34,208 nt of DNA from Gemmatimonadota bacterium. GTDB lineage: Bacteria; Latescibacterota; UBA2968; UBA8231. The stretch spans positions 1 through 34,208 of the forward strand of contig VXOR01000085.1 of the NCBI GenBank assembly GCA_009840005.1. Reading direction: 5' to 3'. Positions 15,128-22,476 of the stretch are shown piece after piece. A program made the position numbers and the translations under genes. Each line of letters opens with the position of its first letter. The first letter of the stretch is position 1. The notes below the pieces were generated by a model. It was not told the origin of the DNA and searched no databases. It worked only from the letters and a program-made list of their open reading frames with translations.

Positions 15128-16651
15128 ATGTCCCGCTCGCCCGTAGATCGCATCGCCCTTCTCGTCCTCCTTTCAATTGGGGGATGCGGCGAAGTGCGGC
15201 AAGAGCCGCCAGCGGGCGATTCACTGCTCGCAGTGGGAAGGGCCTATTTGGATCAGGAGCAGTACGACCAAGCAGTGGCCGTGTACCAAGAGGCTGTGCG
15301 CCGCGACTCGCTGTCCCGCGACGCGCACTTTTACCTAGGCTTGGCGCATTTGCAGCGCAAGAGCACGGCGGCGGCCGAGCACTTTGCGCGGGCCATTGCG
15401 CTGGATTCGACGTACATTCCCTCCTATCACAACTTGGCCATCGCCCACCTCGAAGCAGGCCGTTACCCGCAGGCCGTAGAGGCGGCGGAAACCGCGCTGC
15501 GCTTCGATCCTCAATCGCCTAGCTCGTATCGCTTGTTGGCCTTCTTGCACAAGGAGCAGGGGCAATACGAGCGCGCCGAAGAGGCCCTGCTGAGGGCGCT
15601 TTACATCGCGCCAAAAGACGTGGAAGCGCGGCAGGCTCTAGCGTTGCTCTACAGCCAGCAGGGCCGCAATGCGCGTGCGGAAGAGGTTTTGCTGGAAGCG
15701 GCTGAGTTGGCACCAAAGCGCAAAGAGATCTGGCGGGACATGGGACGGCTTTATCTGAATGAGAAGCGGTACGACGAAGCAGCGCAGGCGCTCAACCGAG
15801 CCGTGGCGCTCGACGTCAACTACGGCGAGGCGTACCACGACTTGGCGAATTTGTACTCGGCCCAGGGTCGCTACGACGAAGCCGAAGCCATGCTCTCGCG
15901 CCTAGAGGGTTTGCTCGACTTGTCAGAGCGGGAAGAGACCTTGGAAAAGGTGCTGGAGAGGGAGCCCGGCGATGTGGAGGCGCGGTTGGCGCTGGGCCGA
16001 GCGCAGATGCGCTTGGGGCAATACGCCGACGCGCTGAATACGTACAAGGAAGTACTCAGCCGCGAGCCCGAGCATGTTGACGCGCTGGCCGCGGTGGTGC
16101 AAATCCACCTGCGGCAGGGCGATGTCGAGCGCGCCGCGCACTTGGCCGGCAAAATCGCGGCGCACGAGCCGCGTGGCCGGCGTGCGCCCGAAGCGCACTT
16201 TACCATGGGCTTTGCTCACGCGCAAAAGCAGCGTTGGGCCGAGGCTGAGGCCGCGTTTTCTCGCGCCTTGGACATCGACGCCTGTTACGCCAAGGCGCAC
16301 AATGCCTTGGGCAATGTGTATGCCCTGCAGGGCGACTTGGAAAAAGCCATCAGCGCCTATCGGGCCGCCCTCGCCTGCGACGCCGAATTGCGCGATGCGT
16401 ACTACGGATTGGGCATGGCTTTGGCCCGGCGCGAGTCCTTGGCGGAGGCCATTGTCCAGTTCGAGGAGGTCGTGCGGCGCGATTCCACTCATGCGCGCTC
16501 CCACTACGCGCTGGGCCAAGCCTATGAGCAACAGGGCGAAGCCGCGGCGGCACGCCTTGCCTATGGAGCTTTTGTCCGGCACTGGCGCGGCGACGAGAAG
16601 GTGCTAGCGGCGGCTCAGAGCCGCATTGAGCATTTGCAAACACCCCAATAG
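15128..16651 (+). CDS. TPR-repeat lipoprotein
   Basis: A 507-residue protein starting MSRSPVDRIALLVLLSIGGC, a lipoprotein signal with Cys at about 20. The remainder is a near-continuous array of about a dozen tetratricopeptide repeats, such as YDQAVAVYQEAVRRDSLSRD, YPQAVEAAETALRFDPQS, YDEAAQALNRAVALDVNYGE and LEKAISAYRAALACDAELRD. TPR superhelices bind other proteins, so this is probably a periplasmic scaffold. I chose ATG 15128, which has GGAGAG ten bases upstream, over a TTG six codons earlier that would overlap that site. It is followed by 123 bp and then the CBM9-like gene on the same strand, and is divergent from the beta-helix gene. Confidence 0.87.
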   Translation: MSRSPVDRIALLVLLSIGGCGEVRQEPPAGDSLLAVGRAYLDQEQYDQAVAVYQEAVRRDSLSRDAHFYLGLAHLQRKSTAAAEHFARAIALDSTYIPSYHNLAIAHLEAGRYPQAVEAAETALRFDPQSPSSYRLLAFLHKEQGQYERAEEALLRALYIAPKDVEARQALALLYSQQGRNARAEEVLLEAAELAPKRKEIWRDMGRLYLNEKRYDEAAQALNRAVALDVNYGEAYHDLANLYSAQGRYDEAEAMLSRLEGLLDLSEREETLEKVLEREPGDVEARLALGRAQMRLGQYADALNTYKEVLSREPEHVDALAAVVQIHLRQGDVERAAHLAGKIAAHEPRGRRAPEAHFTMGFAHAQKQRWAEAEAAFSRALDIDACYAKAHNALGNVYALQGDLEKAISAYRAALACDAELRDAYYGLGMALARRESLAEAIVQFEEVVRRDSTHARSHYALGQAYEQQGEAAAARLAYGAFVRHWRGDEKVLAAAQSRIEHLQTPQ

Positions 16652-16710
16652 GTTACAACCGAGAAAGGAGGTCGTTGCCAATAAGTGTAGTAAAACGGAA
16701 GCGTTTGTTT

Positions 16711-16716
16711 TATAAT
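16711..16716 (+). promoter_or_regulatory. candidate -10 box ahead of the CBM9-like gene
   Basis: TATAAT at 16711-16716 lies in the 123-bp gap before the secreted CBM9-like gene. No good -35 hexamer is present at 16-18 bp spacing, so this is weak evidence for a separate promoter. Confidence 0.25.
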
Positions 16717-16761
16717 AAGCTCCTAATATGCCCCACTGTAGCGGGCGTTTTAACTAAAACC

Positions 16762-16768
16762 AAGGAGG
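16762..16768 (+). promoter_or_regulatory. ribosome binding site selecting a TTG start
   Basis: AAGGAGG at 16762-16768 abuts an ATG at 16769 with no spacer, which cannot work for that ATG, but sits six bases from the in-frame TTG at 16775. The TTG is therefore the likely start and gives the protein MKKITVLLALAL. Confidence 0.7.
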
Positions 16769-16774
16769 ATGATT

Positions 16775-17719
16775 TTGAAAAAAATCACTGTTTTGCTCGC
16801 ACTGGCCCTGTGCGTGGCCGTCGTTGCTCCGGCTACGGCGCACGTACCCGAGGGCGCGGTGCGCACGGCTTTCCAGTGGCCGGCGGGCCTTGAGCCCACG
16901 CTGGACGGCGATCTGTCCGAATGGTCGATCGTGCCCGAGGACTACTTGATTTCCTTTGCCGAGCACACCGAGTTCAACGGCGAAAAGCCGGCTGATTTTG
17001 GCGACTTGAACTTCCGCTCTATCGTCGGCTGGAGCGAATCGACCAACAGCCTCTATTTCATGATGGAGCGCTTTGACGACTTCTATGATCGCGATGCCCA
17101 AGGCGGCGTGGCCGGCGGCGACGATAGCTGGGAAATGCACGTCGATGGCGACCACAGCGGCGATCAGATGCGCTTTGGCACCGCCGACATAGAGAACGAG
17201 GAAGAGCGCGCCTTGGCCCAAGGCCGCTGGTCGCAGTCCTACCACACCCGCTTCCCGAATCTCGGCCCCGACGGCCAGGAGAGTTGGTCGTGGTTTTGGA
17301 TGACCCAAGCGCAGTGGCACGACGAACTGCCCTACGCCGACCACGGCTTCCGCTTGGACGGCGAAATCGGCGGCGGCGAGGCCACGGCCTTTATCGAGGT
17401 GCGGCGCCAAGCTTGGGACGACTTTCTCTTCAACGACCCGGAAGGCAGCGTCATCCACGACTACAACGAGGGCGACATCACCGGCTTGGGCTGGGCGGTC
17501 TTCGACAGCGATGTAGCCGGTGCCGACGGCGGCGTTGGCCAAGATGCCGAGCACTCTGGCCAGTGGTCCCTTTCGGGTGCCACCGACGTGTGGAAAACCA
17601 CGGCTTCGGCCACGGATTTCCTGCTGGCACCCCTTGATCCGCGCGTCGATTTCAGCGCGATCGAGAGTGCGGTCGAGGAGAATAGCTGGGGTCGCATCAA
17701 GTCTGCCTACGTCCAGTAA
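16775..17719 (+). CDS. secreted CBM9-like (DOMON-type fold) protein
   Basis: A 314-residue exported protein. KKITVLLALALCVAVVAPATAH is a clean Sec signal peptide. The mature part begins with PTLDGDLSEW, the hallmark opening of CBM9-like sugar-binding domains, followed by strand segments such as SLYFMMERFDDFYDRD, DDSWEMHVDGDHSGD and ATAFIEVRRQAWDDF. The single domain fills the protein. It probably binds a carbohydrate or another ligand in the periplasm or at the surface; no catalytic residues are seen. The start is TTG with an ideal ribosome site (see 16762-16768). A terminator-like hairpin separates it from the discoidin/FlgD-Ig genes downstream, so it may be expressed more strongly than they are. 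Confidence 0.78.
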   Translation: MKKITVLLALALCVAVVAPATAHVPEGAVRTAFQWPAGLEPTLDGDLSEWSIVPEDYLISFAEHTEFNGEKPADFGDLNFRSIVGWSESTNSLYFMMERFDDFYDRDAQGGVAGGDDSWEMHVDGDHSGDQMRFGTADIENEEERALAQGRWSQSYHTRFPNLGPDGQESWSWFWMTQAQWHDELPYADHGFRLDGEIGGGEATAFIEVRRQAWDDFLFNDPEGSVIHDYNEGDITGLGWAVFDSDVAGADGGVGQDAEHSGQWSLSGATDVWKTTASATDFLLAPLDPRVDFSAIESAVEENSWGRIKSAYVQ

Positions 17720-17745
17720 GCAGGCAGTATTTAGGATGCAAGAAC

Positions 17746-17780
17746 GAGGGGGGATGGGCTAGTCTCATCCCCTCTTCTTC
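17746..17780 (+). terminator. terminator-like hairpin between the CBM9-like and discoidin genes
   Basis: GGGGATG at about 17749-17755 pairs with CATCCCC at 17766-17772 around a 9- to 10-base loop, and is followed by the pyrimidine-rich TCTTCTTCTT. The stem is GC-rich but the tail is not a pure T run, so it may only attenuate. It lies immediately before the ribosome site of the next gene. Confidence 0.42.
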
Positions 17781-17794
17781 TTGGAGGTGCCATT

Positions 17795-19795
17795 GTGAAA
17801 AAATTGCAGCGCACGACTCGACTGAGCTCGCCGAAGACGACGTGGCTCATCGCGGCCTTGTTGGCTTTGCTCGGCGTCCAGCCAAGCGCGGCTTTGGTCA
17901 TCTATCGCATCGGCGGCGAGAGCCTGCCGCCTCCGGCCGAGGTGGAGGCCGGTGCTGAATTTCGCCAGTTGAGCTGGGCCGACTTAGACAAGAATTTAGG
18001 CGGCGAGAGCTTTGGGCTCGCGCTCACAGAGCAGATCACGCCGTTCTTCTACAACGAGGGCGATAATATGGCGACGACCCTGAGCGGGGTCAGTGGCAGC
18101 TTTCAGCACGGCGCGTACAATGGCTTTGAAGATGTCGGCGACGAGCTGAGCTTGGTGATCGACGGGGACCCGACGACGTTTTTCTTGGAGACCCGTCCGA
18201 GGGAACACGCCCATAACTTCTACGGCACGGCTTTATTCTTTGACCTCGGCGGCGACTTTGCGACGCGGTTGGTCCGCTTCATCCCAAAGGTGGGCAGCGA
18301 GCGCTCAGTCGCCCACGTCATCGTCGCCGCGCAAACCGATGCCGGGGGCGGCGTTGATCAGATTGAATTCGTTGGAGCGAGTGCGCTCAATCGGTCGCTG
18401 GGGGATCCCAAAAGACAAAAGGGCATTGAGCTAAAGGTGGTTGCGGAAATCCTCGAAAACAAAAATCCGCAGCTCGACATCGAGCTAGACGGAACGCCCA
18501 TCCGCTATTTGATGATTCACGTAATGCCGCAAGATAAGATATGGGACCTGGCTGAGTTGGAGGTGTACGGCGGCGGTTTCCAAGGCTCGGCCTCGTACCA
18601 GTCCAATGTTCTCGATATAGGCGAATTCGCCAATTTGGGCTGGGTGCGCTGGGGAGGGCGGCAGGACGAAGGGGCGCAAGTGGAGATCCGCTCCCGCGCC
18701 GGTGGCGACGAGACGCCGCTGGTGTACTGGCGCAATACCTTCCGCGGCGATGAGCAGGTGCCCTTTGGCGAAGACGGCAAGCTGCTGACCCGCAAAACCT
18801 ATGGCCGCTTGGGGCCGATCATGCGCGGGGCCATCACCGACGACACCGCCCAATGGGAGCTGTGGTCGTCGCCGTACGAATTCGCCGACAGCGCGGGCGT
18901 GGCGCTGCGGGCGACGCGCTCCCACCGCTACGTGCAGTTCAGGATAGCATTCAGTTCCTTCGGCCAAGCCGGCGGTCAGCTCGGCTATCTCGAATTCGCC
19001 GTTTCCCCGCGCTTGGTGACCGGCTTAGTCGGCGAGATCGATCCTTGGCAAGCGGCCGTGGCTGAGGAACGCACGTTCACCTATGCAGTGCGCCCGACGA
19101 TTGAACCCGGCGACCAAGGGTTTGACGGTTTGGACCTGCGCTTGGTTGGCGGCCGAATTGTCGGCGTAGAGGCCGTGCGCCTCAGCGGTGAACCCGTGGC
19201 GGATTTCGTTTCGGCTGAGCTCAACGTCGAAGCCAGCGCCGGGGCCGAGGATGCGGGCGTAGTTTTGGGTTTCCCACGGCTGGATGTCGAGCGCAGCGGC
19301 GAATTGCTCGAAGTGGATGTGCGCGCGGAAATTTTCCGCTTTGGCGCAATTTTTGCAGGCCGGGTGATCGACAGCACCGCGCCGGGGGAGATCGGGCAGA
19401 TCGTGGCCGCTGGCGAGGCCAGCGAGTTGGTAGATGGCAACCAACTTTTGGTACAGGCGATGACCCTAGACGATAAAGTCTTAGGAGCTGTGTCGCTGAG
19501 CACCGAGGCGTTTACGCCCAACGGCGACCAGATCAACGATCAAGTGGAGATCGCCTACGAACTGCTCAAAGTGACCGAGCCGGTGCCGGTGGAGGTGCTG
19601 GTGCGGGATTTGAGCGGCCGCTTGGTGCGGCGCGTGTACGCAGACGTCGATGGCGCGGGACGGCATCCGCATCAGTGGGACGGGCGAGACGAGGCCGGCC
19701 AGCAGGTTGCCCCCGGTCTGTACATCTGCCAAGTCGAGGTCGAGAGTGGCGGGCAGCGCCAAGTGCAAATGCGGCCCATTGCCGTCGCCTATTGA
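17795..19795 (+). CDS. secreted discoidin-like / FlgD-Ig protein, paralogue 1
   Basis: A 666-residue exported protein with a long signal peptide (WLIAALLALLGVQPSAA). Domains by eye: an F5/8-type discoidin-like segment at about 100-265 (VIDGDPTTFF, LFFDLGGDFATRLVRFIP, LAELEVYGGGF), a central segment shared with the next two genes (NVLDIGEFANLGWVRW, WSSPYEF, RYVQFRIAF, GEIDP, GFDGL), and a C-terminal FlgD-like Ig domain at about 569-666 (AFTPNGDQIND, VRDLSGRLVRRVY, WDGRDEAGQQVAPGLY). Discoidin folds bind sugars or other surface ligands. The C-terminal domain resembles those used for surface sorting or anchoring in FCB bacteria. The start is GTG with GGAGG seven bases upstream. It is the first of a tight run: 12 bp to the next gene. 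Confidence 0.78.
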   Translation: MKKLQRTTRLSSPKTTWLIAALLALLGVQPSAALVIYRIGGESLPPPAEVEAGAEFRQLSWADLDKNLGGESFGLALTEQITPFFYNEGDNMATTLSGVSGSFQHGAYNGFEDVGDELSLVIDGDPTTFFLETRPREHAHNFYGTALFFDLGGDFATRLVRFIPKVGSERSVAHVIVAAQTDAGGGVDQIEFVGASALNRSLGDPKRQKGIELKVVAEILENKNPQLDIELDGTPIRYLMIHVMPQDKIWDLAELEVYGGGFQGSASYQSNVLDIGEFANLGWVRWGGRQDEGAQVEIRSRAGGDETPLVYWRNTFRGDEQVPFGEDGKLLTRKTYGRLGPIMRGAITDDTAQWELWSSPYEFADSAGVALRATRSHRYVQFRIAFSSFGQAGGQLGYLEFAVSPRLVTGLVGEIDPWQAAVAEERTFTYAVRPTIEPGDQGFDGLDLRLVGGRIVGVEAVRLSGEPVADFVSAELNVEASAGAEDAGVVLGFPRLDVERSGELLEVDVRAEIFRFGAIFAGRVIDSTAPGEIGQIVAAGEASELVDGNQLLVQAMTLDDKVLGAVSLSTEAFTPNGDQINDQVEIAYELLKVTEPVPVEVLVRDLSGRLVRRVYADVDGAGRHPHQWDGRDEAGQQVAPGLYICQVEVESGGQRQVQMRPIAVAY

Positions 19796-19807
19796 GGAGC
19801 AGGGGCC

Positions 19808-22465
19808 ATGTCGAGAAGCTGTCTGAAAACTCCTGGTGGCCTTCGCGCGGCTGCAAGCACGGCGGCCGGCGTTGGACAAAACCACCCATATGTCGTCAAT
19901 ATGGGCGGCTTTGCCCGCCTTGTCCGCCGCGCTTTCGCTCGCGCTCGGGGCACACCCGGAATTTCCAGACAGCTTCTAAATGCTGCGTTGTTACTGAGTG
20001 TGTTGGGCGTTGTCGCCGCCTGGGGACAGGGCCATACCATCGCCGGGAACAGGGTCGTCGTCGATCGGCAGGCGCACTGGCAGCAGTGGACTTTTCCCGG
20101 CGGTACGCTCGACATCGACGAGACTGGGGCCGTGCGTCCCCACTTCGTGCCCAAGAACACACTGGCAACGTCGGACATCGCGGCGTTTATCAAGCGCGGC
20201 ACGGGATCGGACGACGCGACCCTGCGCGACGCCCTCACTGCGGGCACTCGGGCCGCGGATCTGGTCCACCTTTTCGACGGGGACTTGAGCACCTATTGGG
20301 AACCCGATTCGGCAAGCCCAGTGCGCCAATGGTGGTTTGAGATCGATTTGGGGCGGCTGGTAGCAGCCACCCATATCCGGCTCACATTCGTCGGCGAGGA
20401 CCTAGGCGACCCCTTCCTGCAATTCGTGGTCTTGACCTCGGACGGAGCCGAGGTCACAAAAGGTCAGCGCAGATTCAACCAAGTCTTTCGCACCTTGAAG
20501 TCGAACAAGGACCAGCGAGAATTTGAAATCGAGCTGAGCCCCTCGCGCCTTGACAGAGAAGGGCGCATGGTGAGCGACTACATCCGCTTCGTGCGCATGA
20601 CGATCACCGACACGGATAGCACGCGAGCCGCCGAGGTGTCGGCTGAACAATACGACCAGCTAGCGGCTGCGGATCAAGGCGCGGTGGATTTTTACAAAAA
20701 GGCCGGCGCGGGCCAAGTGCAGGTGAGCGAGGCCACGTACGAGGTGGTTGACTCCGCGTTGCGCGGTGAGATCCGCCGCTACCGCCGCGAACGGCCGCGG
20801 CTGGCCGAGCTGGAGGTTCAGACGCTCGGGGAAAACATCTCGCTGGGCTTGGTGGAGCGCCGAGGCGTCGCGCTGCTCACCTTCTTGGACAACGCGCCCG
20901 CGACCGCCTTCTTCGACGGCATCTTCGAGACGTCCTTGGCCTTTACCAGCACCGACGAGATACGGGAGTTATTCTTCGATTTAGGCTCTTCCTTCTGGAT
21001 CGACCGGCACCAGATTTACTACGACCGCCAGCGCAGCCGCTTCCCAAATTACGACTTGCAGACTTCGGACGGCTCGCTGGCTGCGGACGGCTCGTTGGTG
21101 TGGACGACGCAGGCCGCACGGCGCAATCGCGCCACGTCTGGCCACTATACCGGAGACGTGTACGACGTGGATACGTTCGCGCCGACGCGGACGCGCTATG
21201 CGCGGATTTTGTTCTGGGGAGGCGGTCAGTTCAAGCCGCGCGAAGTGCAGTTCTACGGCGAGGGTTTCCAGCCGGAAGTCGAGTTGGTTTCGCCGCTCAT
21301 CCGCTTGGGCGGCTCGAAAAATTTGGTCTCGGTTGAGTGGGATGGCGACGCCGACTTAGGAACTTTTATCGAAATTCAGACGCGCACGGGTAGCGAGCTG
21401 GTCGAAGAGTATCGCTATTTCAACAGCGGCGGTGCCGAAGTGTCGGCTGAGGCATACGCCGGCTTGGGTTTTTTCAGCAAGGGGCCGGTTGACACGACGG
21501 AAGTCCCCGGAGGCGACTGGAGCGCGTGGAGCTTGCCCTACGAGGCGTCGGGCGCGGCGATCACTTCTCCAAGCCCGCGCCAATTTCTGGAGCTCAAGGC
21601 CCGCTTGGTCTCGGACGACCCGCAGCGCGCGGCCGAGCTGCGCTCCATTCGGCTCAACTTCGTCGAGCCGCTGGCCAACCAGCTTTTAGGCGAAATTGAA
21701 CCCGGTGTCGTGGGCGCGTTGGGCAAGGAGCAGGAGCTGTCGCTTTTCATCAAACCAAGGTTTGCTGCACAGAGCGCGGGGTTTGACGAGGTGCAGATAA
21801 GGGCACCGGATAACATGGCTCTGGAGTTCCGGGGTCTGCGGCTGGGGCGCGAAGCCCAATGGGACAGCGCGGAACTAGTGGCCTCAGCAGAGGTAGTGGC
21901 GACCGCTCCAGACTCTTTGTGGGTGCGGTTAAGCGAAGTAGTAAGCCCGTCCGCAGCCGATCTGATTGAGGTGCAATTCGCCACCGCCCTCTACTTGCCC
22001 GGTGCCGTGTTCAAGGCGTCGTTGGGGCATTCGGCCCTTGAGGACTCTTGGCAGCGGGTTGATCCAGCGGATGCAACGGAGTTGGCGACCGGGCAGGGGA
22101 TGTTGTTGGTAGGCCCAGAAGGCGGTCGCTACGTGCTGGGCGACCTGAGCATTGGCAGTGGGGTCGCGACGCCGAATGGGGACGGGATCAACGACGAGTT
22201 GGCGTTCTCATTCGCGGTCACCAAGCTGACCGGCACCCAGCCGCTCCACGTGCGGATTTACGACCTAGCCGGCCGGCCGGTGCGGCACTGGCAGGAGGCG
22301 CGGCCCTTGATCAGCGGTGAGTACGCCCTGCGCTGGTCGTGCGAGGATCAATCCGGCGCGCTGGTCGCCCCCGGACTGTACCTGCTAGAGGTAGAAGTGG
22401 TGCCCAACGACGACTCGCGCGTGGAGCGCACCGCGCGGCATCGCCTCGTTCACGTGGTGTATTGA
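19808..22465 (+). CDS. secreted discoidin-like / FlgD-Ig protein, paralogue 2, with in-frame repeat at N-terminus
   Basis: An 885-residue protein. GAGGAG eight bases before ATG 19808 supports that start. From codon 3 to about codon 57 the gene reads through a 164-bp foldback element, so the hydrophobic export segment (LLNAALLLSVLGVVAAW) begins only at about residue 56. The mature part has two discoidin-like regions (LFDGDLSTYWEP, WWFEIDLGRLVAATHIRLTF; ARILFWGGGQFKPREVQFYG), the shared central segment (GDWSAWSLPYE, FLELKARL, LGEIEPG, AGFDEVQI) and a C-terminal FlgD-like Ig domain at about 785-885 (ATPNGDGINDELAF, IYDLAGRPVRHW, GALVAPGLYLLEV). It is co-oriented and nearly contiguous with its two paralogues. 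No good alternative start lies after the element. Whether export survives the extension is uncertain. Confidence 0.78.
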   Translation: MSRSCLKTPGGLRAAASTAAGVGQNHPYVVNMGGFARLVRRAFARARGTPGISRQLLNAALLLSVLGVVAAWGQGHTIAGNRVVVDRQAHWQQWTFPGGTLDIDETGAVRPHFVPKNTLATSDIAAFIKRGTGSDDATLRDALTAGTRAADLVHLFDGDLSTYWEPDSASPVRQWWFEIDLGRLVAATHIRLTFVGEDLGDPFLQFVVLTSDGAEVTKGQRRFNQVFRTLKSNKDQREFEIELSPSRLDREGRMVSDYIRFVRMTITDTDSTRAAEVSAEQYDQLAAADQGAVDFYKKAGAGQVQVSEATYEVVDSALRGEIRRYRRERPRLAELEVQTLGENISLGLVERRGVALLTFLDNAPATAFFDGIFETSLAFTSTDEIRELFFDLGSSFWIDRHQIYYDRQRSRFPNYDLQTSDGSLAADGSLVWTTQAARRNRATSGHYTGDVYDVDTFAPTRTRYARILFWGGGQFKPREVQFYGEGFQPEVELVSPLIRLGGSKNLVSVEWDGDADLGTFIEIQTRTGSELVEEYRYFNSGGAEVSAEAYAGLGFFSKGPVDTTEVPGGDWSAWSLPYEASGAAITSPSPRQFLELKARLVSDDPQRAAELRSIRLNFVEPLANQLLGEIEPGVVGALGKEQELSLFIKPRFAAQSAGFDEVQIRAPDNMALEFRGLRLGREAQWDSAELVASAEVVATAPDSLWVRLSEVVSPSAADLIEVQFATALYLPGAVFKASLGHSALEDSWQRVDPADATELATGQGMLLVGPEGGRYVLGDLSIGSGVATPNGDGINDELAFSFAVTKLTGTQPLHVRIYDLAGRPVRHWQEARPLISGEYALRWSCEDQSGALVAPGLYLLEVEVVPNDDSRVERTARHRLVHVVY
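19814..19977. repeat. 164-bp foldback (MITE/RPE-like) element inside a coding region
   Basis: The element ends in perfect 12-bp inverted repeats: AGAAGCTGTCTG at 19814-19825 and CAGACAGCTTCT at 19966-19977. The two halves are complementary along nearly the whole length. The tips continue as AAAACTCC against GGAATTTC, and the centre has CCACCCATAT and ATATGGGCGG around GTCGTCA. It encodes no transposase. It is translated in frame by the gene at 19808, and the ribosome site and start of that gene lie outside it. No clear target-site duplication is visible. Palindromic elements translated in frame within genes are known as RPEs in Rickettsia; whether this is related is unknown. Confidence 0.85.
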
Positions 22466-22476
22466 GGGAGGTTGCG

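Noticed and set aside
16675..16893. 72-codon TTG-started frame with AAAGGAGG just upstream
   Set aside because: The spacer is only three bases, the frame runs into the CBM9-like gene in another frame, and the residues show no family. A tiny leader peptide cannot be fully excluded.
16754..17554. 266-codon minus-strand frame opposite the CBM9-like gene
   Set aside because: It is antisense to a gene with a clear signal peptide and domain, has no ribosome site, and its sequence is Val/Ala-rich shadow.
19675..20340. 221-codon alternative frame spanning the foldback element
   Set aside because: It spans the end of one paralogue and the start of the next without domain similarity; it only shows that the element is open in more than one frame.
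22339..22476. 46-codon N-terminal extension of discoidin/FlgD-Ig paralogue 3
   Set aside because: It overlaps the end of paralogue 2 in another frame, is Arg-rich, and would bury a good signal peptide that directly follows ATG 22477.
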